Counted from the first letter of the stretch, positions 17,218-27,106 are shown. The stretch is DNA of 64,000 nucleotides from Flavobacteriaceae bacterium (GCA_013215105.1 JABSPL010000189.1:37040-101039), one strand, 5' to 3'. The notes: generated from the sequence alone by a model not told the origin. Translations and numbers: made by a program.

Positions 17218-17913
17218 ATGTTTTTTACTTTACTACAAGAATCTGAACTAGACAAATACAGCGAATCAATTTCCGAAGAAAAAACTCTTAGTATATATGA
17301 ATTAATAATACAAGGAGGTCTTGGAGGTCAAATAATAATAGGAATCTTAGCTTTGTTATTACTTGTCAATATGTATATTTATTTTGAACGTTATTTCGCT
17401 TTGAAATCGGTAACAAAGATGGATAGCAATTTCATGAATAAAATAAGAGATAATATAGCTAATGGAAACATAGACGCAGCTATCAGACTATGTCAAGAAA
17501 GTCAATACCCTGCGGCTAATCTTATACACAAAGGTATTACACGAATAGGAAAACCACTAGAAGATATAAATAGTGCTATAGAAAACGCTGGGAAACTAGA
17601 AATATATAAGCTAGAAAAAAACGTAAGTATTCTAGCAACTATATCGAGCATAGGACCTATGATTGGTTTTTTGGGTACAGTCACAGGTATGATACTTACC
17701 ATACACGAAATAGCCAACGCAGGCGGACAGATAGATATAAAATTGCTTTCTAACGGATTATATACTGCCATGACAACTACTGTTGCAGGGCTTATAGTTG
17801 GTATTATTTCATATATAACTTACAATCATCTGGTTGTAAAAACTGATAAAGCTGTACATTTTATGGAAGAAAAATCTATAGAATTTTTAGATTTACTAAA
17901 CGAACCAGCTTAA
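17218..17913 (+). CDS. exbB: ExbB/TolQ/MotA proton-channel family protein
   Basis: Inner-membrane component of an ExbB-ExbD-TonB motor. The 231 residues have three hydrophobic segments (about 35-52, 140-165 and 180-205) with the long cytoplasmic loop between the first and second, and the conserved stretch LGTVTGMILTIHEIA of the family. exbD and a TonB-like gene follow within 15 bases, so this is a complete motor operon. It may also be annotated TolQ; the TonB-like partner favours ExbB. Confidence 0.92.
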   Translation: MFFTLLQESELDKYSESISEEKTLSIYELIIQGGLGGQIIIGILALLLLVNMYIYFERYFALKSVTKMDSNFMNKIRDNIANGNIDAAIRLCQESQYPAANLIHKGITRIGKPLEDINSAIENAGKLEIYKLEKNVSILATISSIGPMIGFLGTVTGMILTIHEIANAGGQIDIKLLSNGLYTAMTTTVAGLIVGIISYITYNHLVVKTDKAVHFMEEKSIEFLDLLNEPA

Positions 17914-17926
17914 AACCTTCTAAAAA

Positions 17927-18319
17927 ATGAAAATACAAGGAAGAAATAAAATAAGCCCTAGTTTCAACATGTCGTCTATGACCGATATAGTGTTCTTGTT
18001 ATTAATATTTTTCGTGATAACATCCACTTTAGTAACAGTAAGTGCTATAGACGTACCATTACCAAAATCGCAAGGAAAAACCGAAAGTAAAGGTAATGTT
18101 TCTATTACTATAACCGAAAATTCTATTTACTATATAGACAAAACAGCTGTACCTTTTGAAAATCTTGAAAGCCAATTAAAAAGCTTGTTTTCAGAAAACA
18201 CTAACTCTGTTTTGGTTATAAGAGGAGCTGAAACTACTAATTACAAAAATGTAATGAAAGTAATAGATATAGCTGTAAGAAATAAAATGAAAATGATATT
18301 GGCTGTAAAATCTAAATAA
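17927..18319 (+). CDS. exbD: ExbD/TolR biopolymer transport protein
   Basis: A 130-residue single-pass inner-membrane protein with a periplasmic domain. The N-terminal SSMTDIVFLLLIFFVITSTL segment carries the conserved Asp (D21 in MTDIVF) at the edge of the helix that takes part in proton translocation. It begins 13 bases after exbB and its stop is directly followed by the TonB-like start at 18320. Confidence 0.93.
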   Translation: MKIQGRNKISPSFNMSSMTDIVFLLLIFFVITSTLVTVSAIDVPLPKSQGKTESKGNVSITITENSIYYIDKTAVPFENLESQLKSLFSENTNSVLVIRGAETTNYKNVMKVIDIAVRNKMKMILAVKSK

Positions 18320-19105
18320 ATGTTAGAATTTATAAACGACAAAAACAAAGTGAAATCAGTAATCTTAACTGCCTTGATAGCTATTATGGCATTGTTAGTT
18401 ATTTTTAACTTCGGAATGCCTTTTATGGATCCTCCCGAAGAATATGGAGTTGTTATCAGTTTAGGAAATACCGAAATAGGAGGCAATTCATATTCTGAAA
18501 AAATTTCTAAAGAAGAAAATACTGAAAAACCTGTAGAGCAAACTTCCAAAGAAACAAAAAAAGAAGAATTATTGACTAGTGAAAATGAAGAATCTCAAGC
18601 TATAATCAAAGAAAAAACTGAGCGAAAAAAGGAAATAAATAAAGTAGAAGAAGTCAAAACAATAGAGAAACCAAAACCATCTAAAAGCATACTAGATGCC
18701 CTTTCGAGCCTAAACAATGCCGAAGACCAAACAGGCAAAGGTGATAATGGAGAACAAGGGAAAAGAGGTATTAAATACGGTGTAGAAAAATCAAAAAACT
18801 ACTTAGGGAGTTCAGGAAGCTCAGAAGGAGGAAACTACAGACTATCGGGAAGAAGCGTAGAATCCAAGAAAATAATAAACCCAAATTGCAACGAAGAAGG
18901 AACCGTAGTTGTCAAAATAACAGTAAACAATAATGGTAAAGTGACAAGTGCAATACCCGGAGAAAGAGGCACCACCAATACTGCAAAATGCTTAATAGAT
19001 GCTGCAAGAAAATCGGCTTTAGCTACAGTTTGGAACACTACAAACGACAATACTTCCAAAAGTCAAACAGGATTTATAATATATCATTTCTCTGTAACAG
19101 AATAG
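18320..19105 (+). CDS. TonB-like energy transducer
   Basis: A 261-residue protein with one N-terminal membrane helix (about 13-33), a Glu/Lys/Pro-containing charged spacer (about 60-130) that would span the periplasm, a Gly/Ser-rich segment and a C-terminal domain (about 180-261: GTVVVKITVNNNGKVTSA, then FIIYHFSVTE) of the TonB C-terminal type. It is transcribed with exbB and exbD and so is likely the partner that energises outer-membrane receptors, for example the one at 34-36.5 kb. It could equally be a TolA-like transducer. Confidence 0.82.
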   Translation: MLEFINDKNKVKSVILTALIAIMALLVIFNFGMPFMDPPEEYGVVISLGNTEIGGNSYSEKISKEENTEKPVEQTSKETKKEELLTSENEESQAIIKEKTERKKEINKVEEVKTIEKPKPSKSILDALSSLNNAEDQTGKGDNGEQGKRGIKYGVEKSKNYLGSSGSSEGGNYRLSGRSVESKKIINPNCNEEGTVVVKITVNNNGKVTSAIPGERGTTNTAKCLIDAARKSALATVWNTTNDNTSKSQTGFIIYHFSVTE

Positions 19106-19120
19106 AATACCCTAAAAACA

Positions 19121-20353
19121 ATGAACTACCAACAGACTCTAGACTGGATGTTTTCTCAATTACCAATGTATCAGCAAAAAGGAGCCGCAGCATACAAAAC
19201 CGACTTAGATAACACAATATTGCTCTCTAATCATCTAAAAAACCCTGAACACCAATTCAAATCGGTACATATAGCAGGTACCAACGGAAAAGGATCGACT
19301 AGTCATATGTTATCGTCTGTAATGCAAGAGGCAGGTTACAAGGTTGGATTATACACTTCGCCACATCTCAAAGATTTCAGAGAAAGAATTAAAATAGATT
19401 CACAGGACATAGAAGAAGACTATATAATAAACTTCATATCAGAGAATAAATCTTTTTTCAGCAAAAACGAACTTTCATTTTTCGAGATGACAGTAGGCTT
19501 AGCTTTTTCTTATTTCAGAGACCAAAAAGTAGATATAGCAATAATAGAAGTAGGACTAGGGGGTAGGCTCGATTCCACCAATATAATAAATCCTGAAGTA
19601 TCGGTAATTACTAATATAGGACTGGATCACACTCAGTTTTTAGGAAATAATCTAGCGGATATAGCCAAAGAAAAAGCAGGTATTATAAAACCTAATACAC
19701 CAGTTATAATAGGCGAAGAACAAGCAGAAACAATAGAAATTTTTAGAACTATAGCCCAAAAGAACAACTCTAAGATATCTATAGCAAGTAATCTAAAAAC
19801 AGATACAACTAGTGACCTGAAAGGATTGTACCAAAAAAACAATATAAAAACAGTAATATCTACCATTAAAACACTTAACAGCAATAGCTATTGGAATATA
19901 AGTGAAGTTAATATAAAAACAGGACTATCTAATGTTGTAAAAAACACAAATTTGATGGGCAGGTGGCAAATAGCACAAGATAATCCTAAAATAATATTAG
20001 ACACCGCTCACAATAAAGAGGGGTTAAAATACACCATAGAACAACTAAAACAAGAAGTAAAAGGAGACTTGTATTTTGTTTTAGGAATGGTAAAAGACAA
20101 AAACACTGACGATATAACATCTTTATTACCTAAAGGCGCATATTATTTGGCCTGTAAGCCCAACATCCCTAGAGGACTAGAGGTCAACATACTTGCTAAC
20201 AGTTTAAAAGCACAAGAGCTGAAACACCTAATATTAGATTCAGTTTCAGAAGCAATAGCTGAAGCAATACGCATAGCTAAACCAGAGGACACCATATATA
20301 TAGGAGGAAGTACATTTGTGGTTGCTGAGGCTTTGATATATTTAGAGGTCTAA
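19121..20353 (+). CDS. folC: Folylpolyglutamate synthase/dihydrofolate synthase
   Basis: Adds glutamate to folates (and to dihydropteroate) in the cytoplasm. The 410 residues carry the Mur-ligase type ATP loop HIAGTNGKGST at 50-60, the DSTNIINPE and TNIGLDHTQFLG motifs, and DTAHNKEG in the C-terminal domain. It lies 15 bases after the TonB-like gene and is probably read with the exb genes. Its stop codon overlaps the convergent gene ending at 20342 by 12 bases. Confidence 0.95.
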   Translation: MNYQQTLDWMFSQLPMYQQKGAAAYKTDLDNTILLSNHLKNPEHQFKSVHIAGTNGKGSTSHMLSSVMQEAGYKVGLYTSPHLKDFRERIKIDSQDIEEDYIINFISENKSFFSKNELSFFEMTVGLAFSYFRDQKVDIAIIEVGLGGRLDSTNIINPEVSVITNIGLDHTQFLGNNLADIAKEKAGIIKPNTPVIIGEEQAETIEIFRTIAQKNNSKISIASNLKTDTTSDLKGLYQKNNIKTVISTIKTLNSNSYWNISEVNIKTGLSNVVKNTNLMGRWQIAQDNPKIILDTAHNKEGLKYTIEQLKQEVKGDLYFVLGMVKDKNTDDITSLLPKGAYYLACKPNIPRGLEVNILANSLKAQELKHLILDSVSEAIAEAIRIAKPEDTIYIGGSTFVVAEALIYLEV

Positions 20354-23185
20354 AATAAAACTAAAATAACTATTTGTACTGTTTTTCAAACCTGGTAAAA
20401 ACTCATCATTTATCAAAAAAAAGTAATTATAAGATATCATCAGAGGTATTTTATCTAAAACATTAATATTAGCCTTCAGACTTATTCCGTAAGAATCATA
20501 GTTTCTAGAAAATTCTGTTTTTTTAATGTTATTTGTTTTAGACATATCATAAAACAAATTAGCGTAAATCCTTTTTATATAAATAGACCCCAAAGCATTC
20601 AAATCGGGATAAAAAAGAGGTAAAGTATAATTGAAACTAAGTTTATAAATATCATCATTATAAGGCAAAGACTGATAGCCTCTGGAATAAACAAATTTAT
20701 CGTCAAAATAATAGTTGTTACTACCTACTGTTTTAAACATATAATCGGCACCTATAAAAAAATTATGATTTTCAGCCAACCCTTTGAACAATAGCCAAGA
20801 GTTAAACATAAATTGTTCTGAATTTCCGTCTATATTTTTCAGGTATTCTACTTCTATTTTCTGACCAAAAGCAGGTATAATATCTCTATAAGACATGGCT
20901 TTATAATTAGAAAAGGATAATTTATATTCTATATTATTAGTATTATAATTATATAATTGATTGTCATTATATTCTATACTAGAGCTAATAAAGTTAACTT
21001 TAAGATTAAGTTGTTGACTGTAACTATATTTATTAAAAGTCATAGGGAATTCCAAACCTAAGCTGTATTTTTTCTCGTCCCAGTTCAAAACCCCTAATTT
21101 ATGCTTTCCTTCTTCGAGATAACTGTGATATTTTTGTTTACTCAACACTTGCCCTAAAGACGCATTAAAAACAGTAAAACACTTAGAGTACTGCAACAAA
21201 ACATCGGTCCTTGCCGTCTTAGTCTGAAAATTATAATACAGATTACCCACTGCACTTAAGTCACCCAATAAATTATTGGACAAAACATATGTATTAATAG
21301 TATTGCCCGAATAATAAGCACCCCAAGAATGTATATTTATAGCATTCCTAAATCTTTTATAATCAGACACACTAAACAAAACACTTTTATAATCACTAGG
21401 TTTAATATCTTCTTTTATAGTTTTTATAGCCAAAAGATCACTTTCTATTTCTGGCTTTAGACTTATATCAAATCCTACACGCTTATAGTCAATATCATTA
21501 ATATTTACATACCTAAGTTCAGCGCCTTTACTGTTTGTTATTTCCGAAAACATCACCCTATCTTCATTAGCAAAAACATCATAGGCACCAATAGACACAG
21601 AAGTAACTTTATCTAAATATTTGTTTTCTGCATTGAATCTATATACATTATCGACACCGTCAAAACCTGCACTAAAATAATAATTCCCGCTTTTATAAGA
21701 TAAGTTACTGAAATTAATATACGTTTCTGGGCTTATATCATCAAAGATATCTGTGTTCAAATCGTATGTTTTGATACTATTTTTAGAATCATTTCTAGCT
21801 ATAAAATACAAGGCATTATCTTTCCATTTAGGAAAAACAGGAAGAAAATCACAATTGATAGTCTTCAATACTTCACCAGTTTCAGTATCTAATATAACCA
21901 AGTTGTTAGACATATCACTTTTGGTCTCTACAACAACTATTTTACTAGCATCGTCGGACAAACTAGGTGATACGTATTTAGACTTGAACGTTATTTGTTT
22001 TTTGTGTTTAGTTTTTATGTTATAAACAATTATATTTCTATAGTTTTTATGTTCCCATCTAGCACTGGAATTGTACCCACTCCAAGCAACCATACCTTTA
22101 CTTACAGAAAAGTAATTACTTGATTGAATATTCCCTATTTCTACTATTTCTTCCTCCAATCCTTCTTGGCTTACACTAACCAATCTAGGTAACGATTTCA
22201 TGTCGCTTTTTATAGCATAAACAATACCTTCATCCATTTTAGGATTAGAATAATTCACATATTCTTTATTTTTATTTCTTTCTATTAAAGGAGTTGTTAT
22301 AGTTATCTTTTGTTTATTAATATTACTAGAATACCTTTTATGCAAGTCGGTCAAACTTTTTTTAAAAAGCTCTTCGGTATTTAATCCTGTTTCCCTATCA
22401 AGGTTACGACTAAAACTCCCTTTCAGACTACTACTTTGACTATAAACATCTTTTAATATATTGTTACCATAATTATTTCTGGCATAATTAGACATCAGAT
22501 AACCCAGAGTATAATAGCTAGGTATTTTATCCTTATAAGAACCGTTTTTATATTTAGAGTAACTATAGTCTTCTCCATCTTTAAGTATAGCCCTTTGATG
22601 AGCTGTAAAATAAGGATTACGACCTCTACCCGAAAGGGTTAGTGCGGTTTCAGTAGCAACAGCATCGCCTTCGTAAAACCAGTCTGGAGCAGCAAGAAAA
22701 ACACTAGTCGAAAGTCCGTAGTCACCCACTATAACCCTAAGCCATTTGGAAATCCCTTTTTGAGAATTAGCATATTGTAACACATGCCTAAACTCATGTA
22801 TAGTCAGTAATTCTACCCAATCTCCAGAACTCATCCCCTTATGACTCTGAGGTGGAGATGAAATAAAAAACTCACTCCTAAAAAAAAAAGAGCTTACAAA
22901 ACCGTTAGTAACAGTGGTGTTATTATGCAATAAAATAGAAACTTTACTATAATCACCACCTATACTTTCGGTGTTATTTTCTAGTATTTCATGTATTTTA
23001 TTAGCTACTCTCTGAGCTTGAGACTCCATACCTGTAGCAAAAACAACTTTCACTTTTTCAGTATCTATTTGTTTCCATTTTACAGATGATGATTCTCCGC
23101 TTTGAGCATTAGTTTTCATTACAAAAACAAACAATAACACTATATATATTCTGTTCATAGGTTCAAAATTATTCATTTTATTCAA
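20342..23185 (-). CDS. Large exported protein: gluzincin-like metalloprotease, beta-propeller and C-terminal barrel
   Basis: 947 residues with a signal peptide (M10 could be the true start: MNRIYIVLLFVFV, ending NAQ). Residues 40-290 look like a gluzincin protease: TIHEFRH (H130, E131, H134) and WFYEGDAVATE (E172 or E179 as third ligand), followed by a helical region. Residues 300-600 hold repeated four-stranded units of WD40-like/TolB-like type (for example MVAWSGYN, ASKIVVVET, NALYFIARND). Residues 640-947 are long Tyr/Phe/Asn-rich amphipathic strands ending SYFSFILDL, as in an outer-membrane barrel. It ends in a 12-base convergent overlap with folC. Function is unknown; the domain reading is by eye. 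Confidence 0.65.
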   Translation of the reverse strand: MNKMNNFEPMNRIYIVLLFVFVMKTNAQSGESSSVKWKQIDTEKVKVVFATGMESQAQRVANKIHEILENNTESIGGDYSKVSILLHNNTTVTNGFVSSFFFRSEFFISSPPQSHKGMSSGDWVELLTIHEFRHVLQYANSQKGISKWLRVIVGDYGLSTSVFLAAPDWFYEGDAVATETALTLSGRGRNPYFTAHQRAILKDGEDYSYSKYKNGSYKDKIPSYYTLGYLMSNYARNNYGNNILKDVYSQSSSLKGSFSRNLDRETGLNTEELFKKSLTDLHKRYSSNINKQKITITTPLIERNKNKEYVNYSNPKMDEGIVYAIKSDMKSLPRLVSVSQEGLEEEIVEIGNIQSSNYFSVSKGMVAWSGYNSSARWEHKNYRNIIVYNIKTKHKKQITFKSKYVSPSLSDDASKIVVVETKSDMSNNLVILDTETGEVLKTINCDFLPVFPKWKDNALYFIARNDSKNSIKTYDLNTDIFDDISPETYINFSNLSYKSGNYYFSAGFDGVDNVYRFNAENKYLDKVTSVSIGAYDVFANEDRVMFSEITNSKGAELRYVNINDIDYKRVGFDISLKPEIESDLLAIKTIKEDIKPSDYKSVLFSVSDYKRFRNAINIHSWGAYYSGNTINTYVLSNNLLGDLSAVGNLYYNFQTKTARTDVLLQYSKCFTVFNASLGQVLSKQKYHSYLEEGKHKLGVLNWDEKKYSLGLEFPMTFNKYSYSQQLNLKVNFISSSIEYNDNQLYNYNTNNIEYKLSFSNYKAMSYRDIIPAFGQKIEVEYLKNIDGNSEQFMFNSWLLFKGLAENHNFFIGADYMFKTVGSNNYYFDDKFVYSRGYQSLPYNDDIYKLSFNYTLPLFYPDLNALGSIYIKRIYANLFYDMSKTNNIKKTEFSRNYDSYGISLKANINVLDKIPLMISYNYFFLINDEFLPGLKNSTNSYFSFILDL

Positions 23186-23209
23186 TTATACTAGCAAATT
23201 TCCGCTTTT

Positions 23210-23971
23210 TTAGACAAAAAAACTCATAACTTCATTATAAAAATCTTTAGGATTTTCGGCATGTAACCAATGTCCTGCATTTTTTATTGTCTTTATTTGA
23301 TAATTAGGGAAATGTTTTTTAATCTTATCAGTATCATTTTCGGATATATAATCTGACTTTTCTCCTTTCAAAAACAAAGTCGATATTGAGCTATTCATTT
23401 CGTTACTCAACCCCTCTCCTACTACTAGTTTGTTTTTTATTATACTGTTTAAATTAAATCTGAAACCTAATTCGGTTTTAGTTTTCCAATACAAATTTTT
23501 AAGTAAAAATTGTCTAGTCCCGAAGTCTTTTATCGTTTTCTCCAATTCTTGTTCGACTGATTTACGACTAGTTAGCACTTCAAAGTTTATTTTTCCTAAA
23601 GTATCCAAAATCAATGTATGGTGAGGTTCGTACTGCTGAGGTCCTATATCGGCAACTATTAGTTTTTTTATCAAATCCGGATATTTACAAGCCAAAAACA
23701 TAGCCGTCTTCCCCCCCATAGAATGCCCTAATACGTAAATATCAGTAAGTTTATGATACTCTATGTATTCGTACAAATCATCACGCATAATAGGATAATT
23801 AAATTCATCGTAATGCGGACTTCTACCGTGATTTCTTTGATCTACTAAGTGTACTTTAAAGTTTTCGGAAAATTTCTTCCCTAGACTTTTCCAATTATCT
23901 CCAGAACCAAAATACCCATGAATGATTATTAAGTTCTTCTTATTATCGCCTATTATATTTGAATGCAACAT
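23210..23971 (-). CDS. Alpha/beta hydrolase (YbfF-like esterase)
   Basis: A 253-residue cytoplasmic alpha/beta hydrolase. The oxyanion-hole motif HGYFGSGDNW is at 18-27, the nucleophile S84 is in GHSMGG, a catalytic Asp is likely in the LFLKGEKSDYI region and His in NAGHWLHAENP. VDQRNHGRSP matches the YbfF branch of small-ester hydrolases. It starts 1 base after the pdxJ stop codon, so the two are one transcript. The substrate is not known. Confidence 0.87.
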   Translation of the reverse strand: MLHSNIIGDNKKNLIIIHGYFGSGDNWKSLGKKFSENFKVHLVDQRNHGRSPHYDEFNYPIMRDDLYEYIEYHKLTDIYVLGHSMGGKTAMFLACKYPDLIKKLIVADIGPQQYEPHHTLILDTLGKINFEVLTSRKSVEQELEKTIKDFGTRQFLLKNLYWKTKTELGFRFNLNSIIKNKLVVGEGLSNEMNSSISTLFLKGEKSDYISENDTDKIKKHFPNYQIKTIKNAGHWLHAENPKDFYNEVMSFFV

Positions 23972-23972
23972 A

Positions 23973-24686
23973 TTATTTTAATTTATCTAAATACATATTT
24001 ACAACATTTTCCAAACCTAAATAAAGAGATTCTGCAATAAGGGCATGACCTATAGAAACCTCTAAGAGATTAGGTATATTATCTTTAAAAAACTTTATAT
24101 TCTGAAGATTAAGATCGTGTCCTGCGTTTATTCCTAAACCTAATTCATTAGCTAAAATAGCCGATTGAGTGTATTTGTCTATACCTTTAAGGTTACCTAT
24201 ACTATACTGACTAGCAAACTCTTCTGTATATAACTCTATTCTATCAACTCCTGTTTTGGCAGCTGCTTCTATCATTTTACTATCCGAATCAATAAAAATA
24301 GAAGTTCTAATGTTTTCTTTTTTGAATATAGAAACTATTTCAGACAGAAAAGATTGATTATTGATAGTATCCCAACCTGCATTAGAAGTAAGAGCATCTA
24401 TAGAATCGGGGACTAAGGTAACTTGAGTAGGCTTAGCTTTTAGTGCCAATTCTATAAATTCATCTATAGGATTCCCTTCTACATTAAACTCTGTAGTTAT
24501 TATTTTAGGTAACTCTAAGGTATCTTTATAAGTTATATGCCTTTGGTCAGGCCTAGGATGCACGGTTATTCCTTGAGCTCCAAAATTCTGTATATCAGAA
24601 GCTACTTTTAACAAATCTGGAACATTCCCTCCTCTAGAATTTCGTAATGTTGCAATTTTATTTATATTTACACTAAGTTTAGTCAT
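23973..24686 (-). CDS. pdxJ: Pyridoxine 5'-phosphate synthase
   Basis: Condenses 1-deoxyxylulose 5-phosphate with 3-amino-2-oxopropyl phosphate to make pyridoxine 5'-phosphate. Motifs TVHPRPDQRHI, FNVEGNP, VPDSIDALTSNAGWD and GHDLN are all typical, and 237 residues is the family length. The frame is open up to a TTG at 24716, but that codon lies inside the TAACTTTG promoter octamer, so the ATG at 24686 (MTKLSVNINK) is the start. The alpha/beta hydrolase gene follows immediately. Confidence 0.95.
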   Translation of the reverse strand: MTKLSVNINKIATLRNSRGGNVPDLLKVASDIQNFGAQGITVHPRPDQRHITYKDTLELPKIITTEFNVEGNPIDEFIELALKAKPTQVTLVPDSIDALTSNAGWDTINNQSFLSEIVSIFKKENIRTSIFIDSDSKMIEAAAKTGVDRIELYTEEFASQYSIGNLKGIDKYTQSAILANELGLGINAGHDLNLQNIKFFKDNIPNLLEVSIGHALIAESLYLGLENVVNMYLDKLK

Positions 24687-24713
24687 TATATTTTTTTTGA
24701 TACTTATCTTTTG

Positions 24714-24721
24714 CAAAGTTA
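24714..24721 (-). promoter_or_regulatory. pdxJ promoter, -7 element
   Basis: TAACTTTG on the minus strand. Its position decides the pdxJ start, since the upstream TTG lies within it. A divergent TATCTTTA at 24723-24730 may serve the CBS gene. Confidence 0.6.
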
Positions 24722-24752
24722 GTATCTTTACATCAATTATTAAATAATTATT

Positions 24753-25421
24753 ATGAATTTAAAAGGATACATGTCAACAGATCTTTTAACTTTTTCGTTA
24801 GAAGATAAAACTATCGAAGCTATTGATAAAATGTCTGGATATATGTATTCACACATTATAGTATTAGATTCCGGTAAAATATGGAGTATATTAAGTAAGA
24901 AAGATTTGATTACTCTCAAACACAAATACGCTACTTTAAAGGATTTTCCTGACTATAAAAGGCAATTTTTCTATGTAAAAGAAGATGAAAAATGGGGTAT
25001 TTTATGTAGACAATTCACCTATATAGAAACTAATATACTACCTGTTGCCGATGATAATGGAGTTTATTTGGGGTACTACAAACTCAGTGACGTTATGGAA
25101 GTTATGTTTGACACTCCTTATTTCAAAGACGAAGGAGTTGTGTTACTAGTTAGCAAAAACAAAGACAAATACTCTATGATGGAAATATCTCAGATAGTAG
25201 AATTGACAGGTTCCAGTTTATTAGGTATATTTGTATTTAACAAAACAGAGGATAATATAGTGATTTCTGTAAAAATTCAGACCAATAATCTGGCTGAGAT
25301 AACAGAAGGATTGAGAAGATATAAATATGACGTAATAGAAAATGACGGTGAAGACATCTATATAAGAGAAATAAAAGACAAAGCCGATTTCATGCGTAAA
25401 TACATGAGTTTTAATGATTGA
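24753..25421 (+). CDS. CBS-domain protein with ACT-like C-terminus
   Basis: 222 residues. Two CBS motifs cover about 1-120 (MSTDLLTFSLEDKTIEAID and the second copy ending ILPVADDNGVYLGYY), a fold that binds adenosyl nucleotides and regulates partners. Residues 130-195 resemble an ACT-like domain (MMEISQIVELTGSSLLG). It overlaps the start of nadK (ATGATT) by 8 bases, so the two are co-translated. A regulatory role near NAD kinase is possible but not shown by the sequence. Confidence 0.82.
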   Translation: MNLKGYMSTDLLTFSLEDKTIEAIDKMSGYMYSHIIVLDSGKIWSILSKKDLITLKHKYATLKDFPDYKRQFFYVKEDEKWGILCRQFTYIETNILPVADDNGVYLGYYKLSDVMEVMFDTPYFKDEGVVLLVSKNKDKYSMMEISQIVELTGSSLLGIFVFNKTEDNIVISVKIQTNNLAEITEGLRRYKYDVIENDGEDIYIREIKDKADFMRKYMSFND

Positions 25422-26310
25422 ATTTAAGAAAATAGCTATCTATGGCTATTATAAGAATAGTAACACCGATTTAATAATAGAATTAGTAAATCTTCTTAGA
25501 GAAAGAGGAGCATCGATAGTAATAGAGTCTGGTTTACATCAAAACCTCAAAAACTCTAATATAAACCTAGATAATCTATCTACTTTTTCGACTTACGAAG
25601 ATATAGATAGTTCATACAGCTTATTCATAACCTTAGGGGGAGACGGAACTATACTAAGAGCAACTACATTTATACGAGACAAGAATATACCTATACTAGG
25701 AATAAACACTGGACGCTTAGGTTTTTTGGCTACTATAAACAATAATGAGCTAGAAAATGCTTTAGAAAAAATAACAAAAGGAGAATATTCTTTACAAGAA
25801 AGATGTCTTTTGAAATTAGAAATAGAAGACAACGAAACATATAATAACGACTTCTTATACGCCTTAAACGAGATAACTATATCCAGACAAAACACGGCAT
25901 CTATGATGAGTTTAGATGTTTATTTGGACGATGAGCATTTGAACAAATACTGGGCAGATGGCCTGATAGTCTCTACTCCTACAGGGTCTACGGGCTACGC
26001 ACTTAGTTGTAACGGACCAGTCATAAGCCCTAGAGCCAAAAATTTACTTCTGCTACCTATCGCTCCTCACAACCTTAATATAAGACCCTTAATTATTTCC
26101 GACGACGTTAATATTAAAGTAAAAGCAAGTAGTCGAGAATTTGGCTTTTTGGTTTCCATGGATTCTAGATCTATAACTTTGAATAATGATACTGTTTTGA
26201 GTATCCGAAAAGCTTCATTTACTCTTTCTACAATATTATTGAACGAAAATAGCTTTATAAAAACTTTAAGAAATAAAATGTTATGGGGTAAAGATGCTAG
26301 AAACAAGTAA
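25414..26310 (+). CDS. nadK: NAD kinase
   Basis: Phosphorylates NAD to NADP. The 298 residues hold the family signature LGGDGTILRA (about 73-82), NTGRLGFLAT, and the substrate-site sequence TPTGSTGYALSCNGP. It overlaps the upstream CBS gene and lies upstream of the porG-like gene. The order CBS protein, nadK, DUF6089, uppS, bamA, ompH, ompH, murI is one I recognise from Flavobacteriia. Confidence 0.96.
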   Translation: MIEFKKIAIYGYYKNSNTDLIIELVNLLRERGASIVIESGLHQNLKNSNINLDNLSTFSTYEDIDSSYSLFITLGGDGTILRATTFIRDKNIPILGINTGRLGFLATINNNELENALEKITKGEYSLQERCLLKLEIEDNETYNNDFLYALNEITISRQNTASMMSLDVYLDDEHLNKYWADGLIVSTPTGSTGYALSCNGPVISPRAKNLLLLPIAPHNLNIRPLIISDDVNIKVKASSREFGFLVSMDSRSITLNNDTVLSIRKASFTLSTILLNENSFIKTLRNKMLWGKDARNK

Positions 26311-26346
26311 CATAACTTCTACTGTAATAAATAGTATCAATATAGA

Positions 26347-26377
26347 TTTTAATAAGAGCTAGAATTAATTATATTTG
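26347..26377 (+). promoter_or_regulatory. Promoter of the porG-uppS-bamA unit
   Basis: TTTT at 26347-26350, 19-base spacer, TATATTTG at 26370-26377: a full match to the -33/-7 arrangement, 19 bases ahead of the PorG-like start. Confidence 0.6.
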
Positions 26378-26395
26378 TTTTTTTAAAAATAAAAG

Positions 26396-27091
26396 ATGAA
26401 TAAATTATTTTGCTCATTAATGCTGATATTGACTTGTTATATATCTAATGCACAGATATATGAACTAGGAATAAAGTTTGGCGGAGCTAATTTTGTAGGG
26501 GATTTAGGAGATAATAAGATTTTAGACTTAGAGACTGTCAGTTTTGGTGGTATCTTAAAATACAACCTAAACGACAGAATAGCCTTGAGAGCTGATATCA
26601 ACTATTATAATATATCGTATAACGATCTAGACTCTGATGACCAATCAAGAGTGAAAAGAGGTTTGGTCTCTGATTACAATTTAATACAATTTGCAGGAGG
26701 TATAGAGGTTAATTTTTATTCTTACAATTTATCGGAATATAATATAACCCAAAATTACACACCTTATTTCTTGTTCCAATTTTCTACTTTTACGTATTCT
26801 ACTTTTAGGCTAGATGATAGTACGAAGCTAGAACCCTATGAGAAAATAGGTTTTTCTGTACCTATTGGAATAGGTTTTAAAGGTCGTTTAAAGAACAATT
26901 GGGCTTTTGCTATAGAGTTTACAGCTAATTATACTTTTCATGACGACTTAGATATTGATAAAGATGTTTTTGCAAAGACTACATATGCTGAAGGAATAGA
27001 CCAAGCTAACAAAAACGATTGGTTTATGAACACAGGAGCAACATTAATATATACATTTGGAAGAGCTCCTTGTTATATAAAAACAAATTAA
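26396..27091 (+). CDS. porG: DUF6089 outer-membrane protein, PorG-like T9SS component
   Basis: 231 residues with a signal peptide (ending SNAQ) and an eight-stranded type barrel with a GIKFGGANFVGDLG start and a final strand TGATLIYTFGR. This is the DUF6089 family, which includes Porphyromonas PorG, an outer-membrane protein linked to the T9SS PorK/PorN ring. The gene sits immediately upstream of uppS and bamA, a position in which I expect DUF6089 genes in Bacteroidota. That the protein works in T9SS here is inferred from family and from T9SS cargo in the window. Confidence 0.72.
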   Translation: MNKLFCSLMLILTCYISNAQIYELGIKFGGANFVGDLGDNKILDLETVSFGGILKYNLNDRIALRADINYYNISYNDLDSDDQSRVKRGLVSDYNLIQFAGGIEVNFYSYNLSEYNITQNYTPYFLFQFSTFTYSTFRLDDSTKLEPYEKIGFSVPIGIGFKGRLKNNWAFAIEFTANYTFHDDLDIDKDVFAKTTYAEGIDQANKNDWFMNTGATLIYTFGRAPCYIKTN

Positions 27092-27106
27092 ACAAAACCC
27101 TATTAA

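Noticed and set aside
24687..24716. Upstream TTG start of pdxJ
   Set aside because: It lies in the predicted -7 element, and the ATG ten codons later gives the normal family N-terminus.
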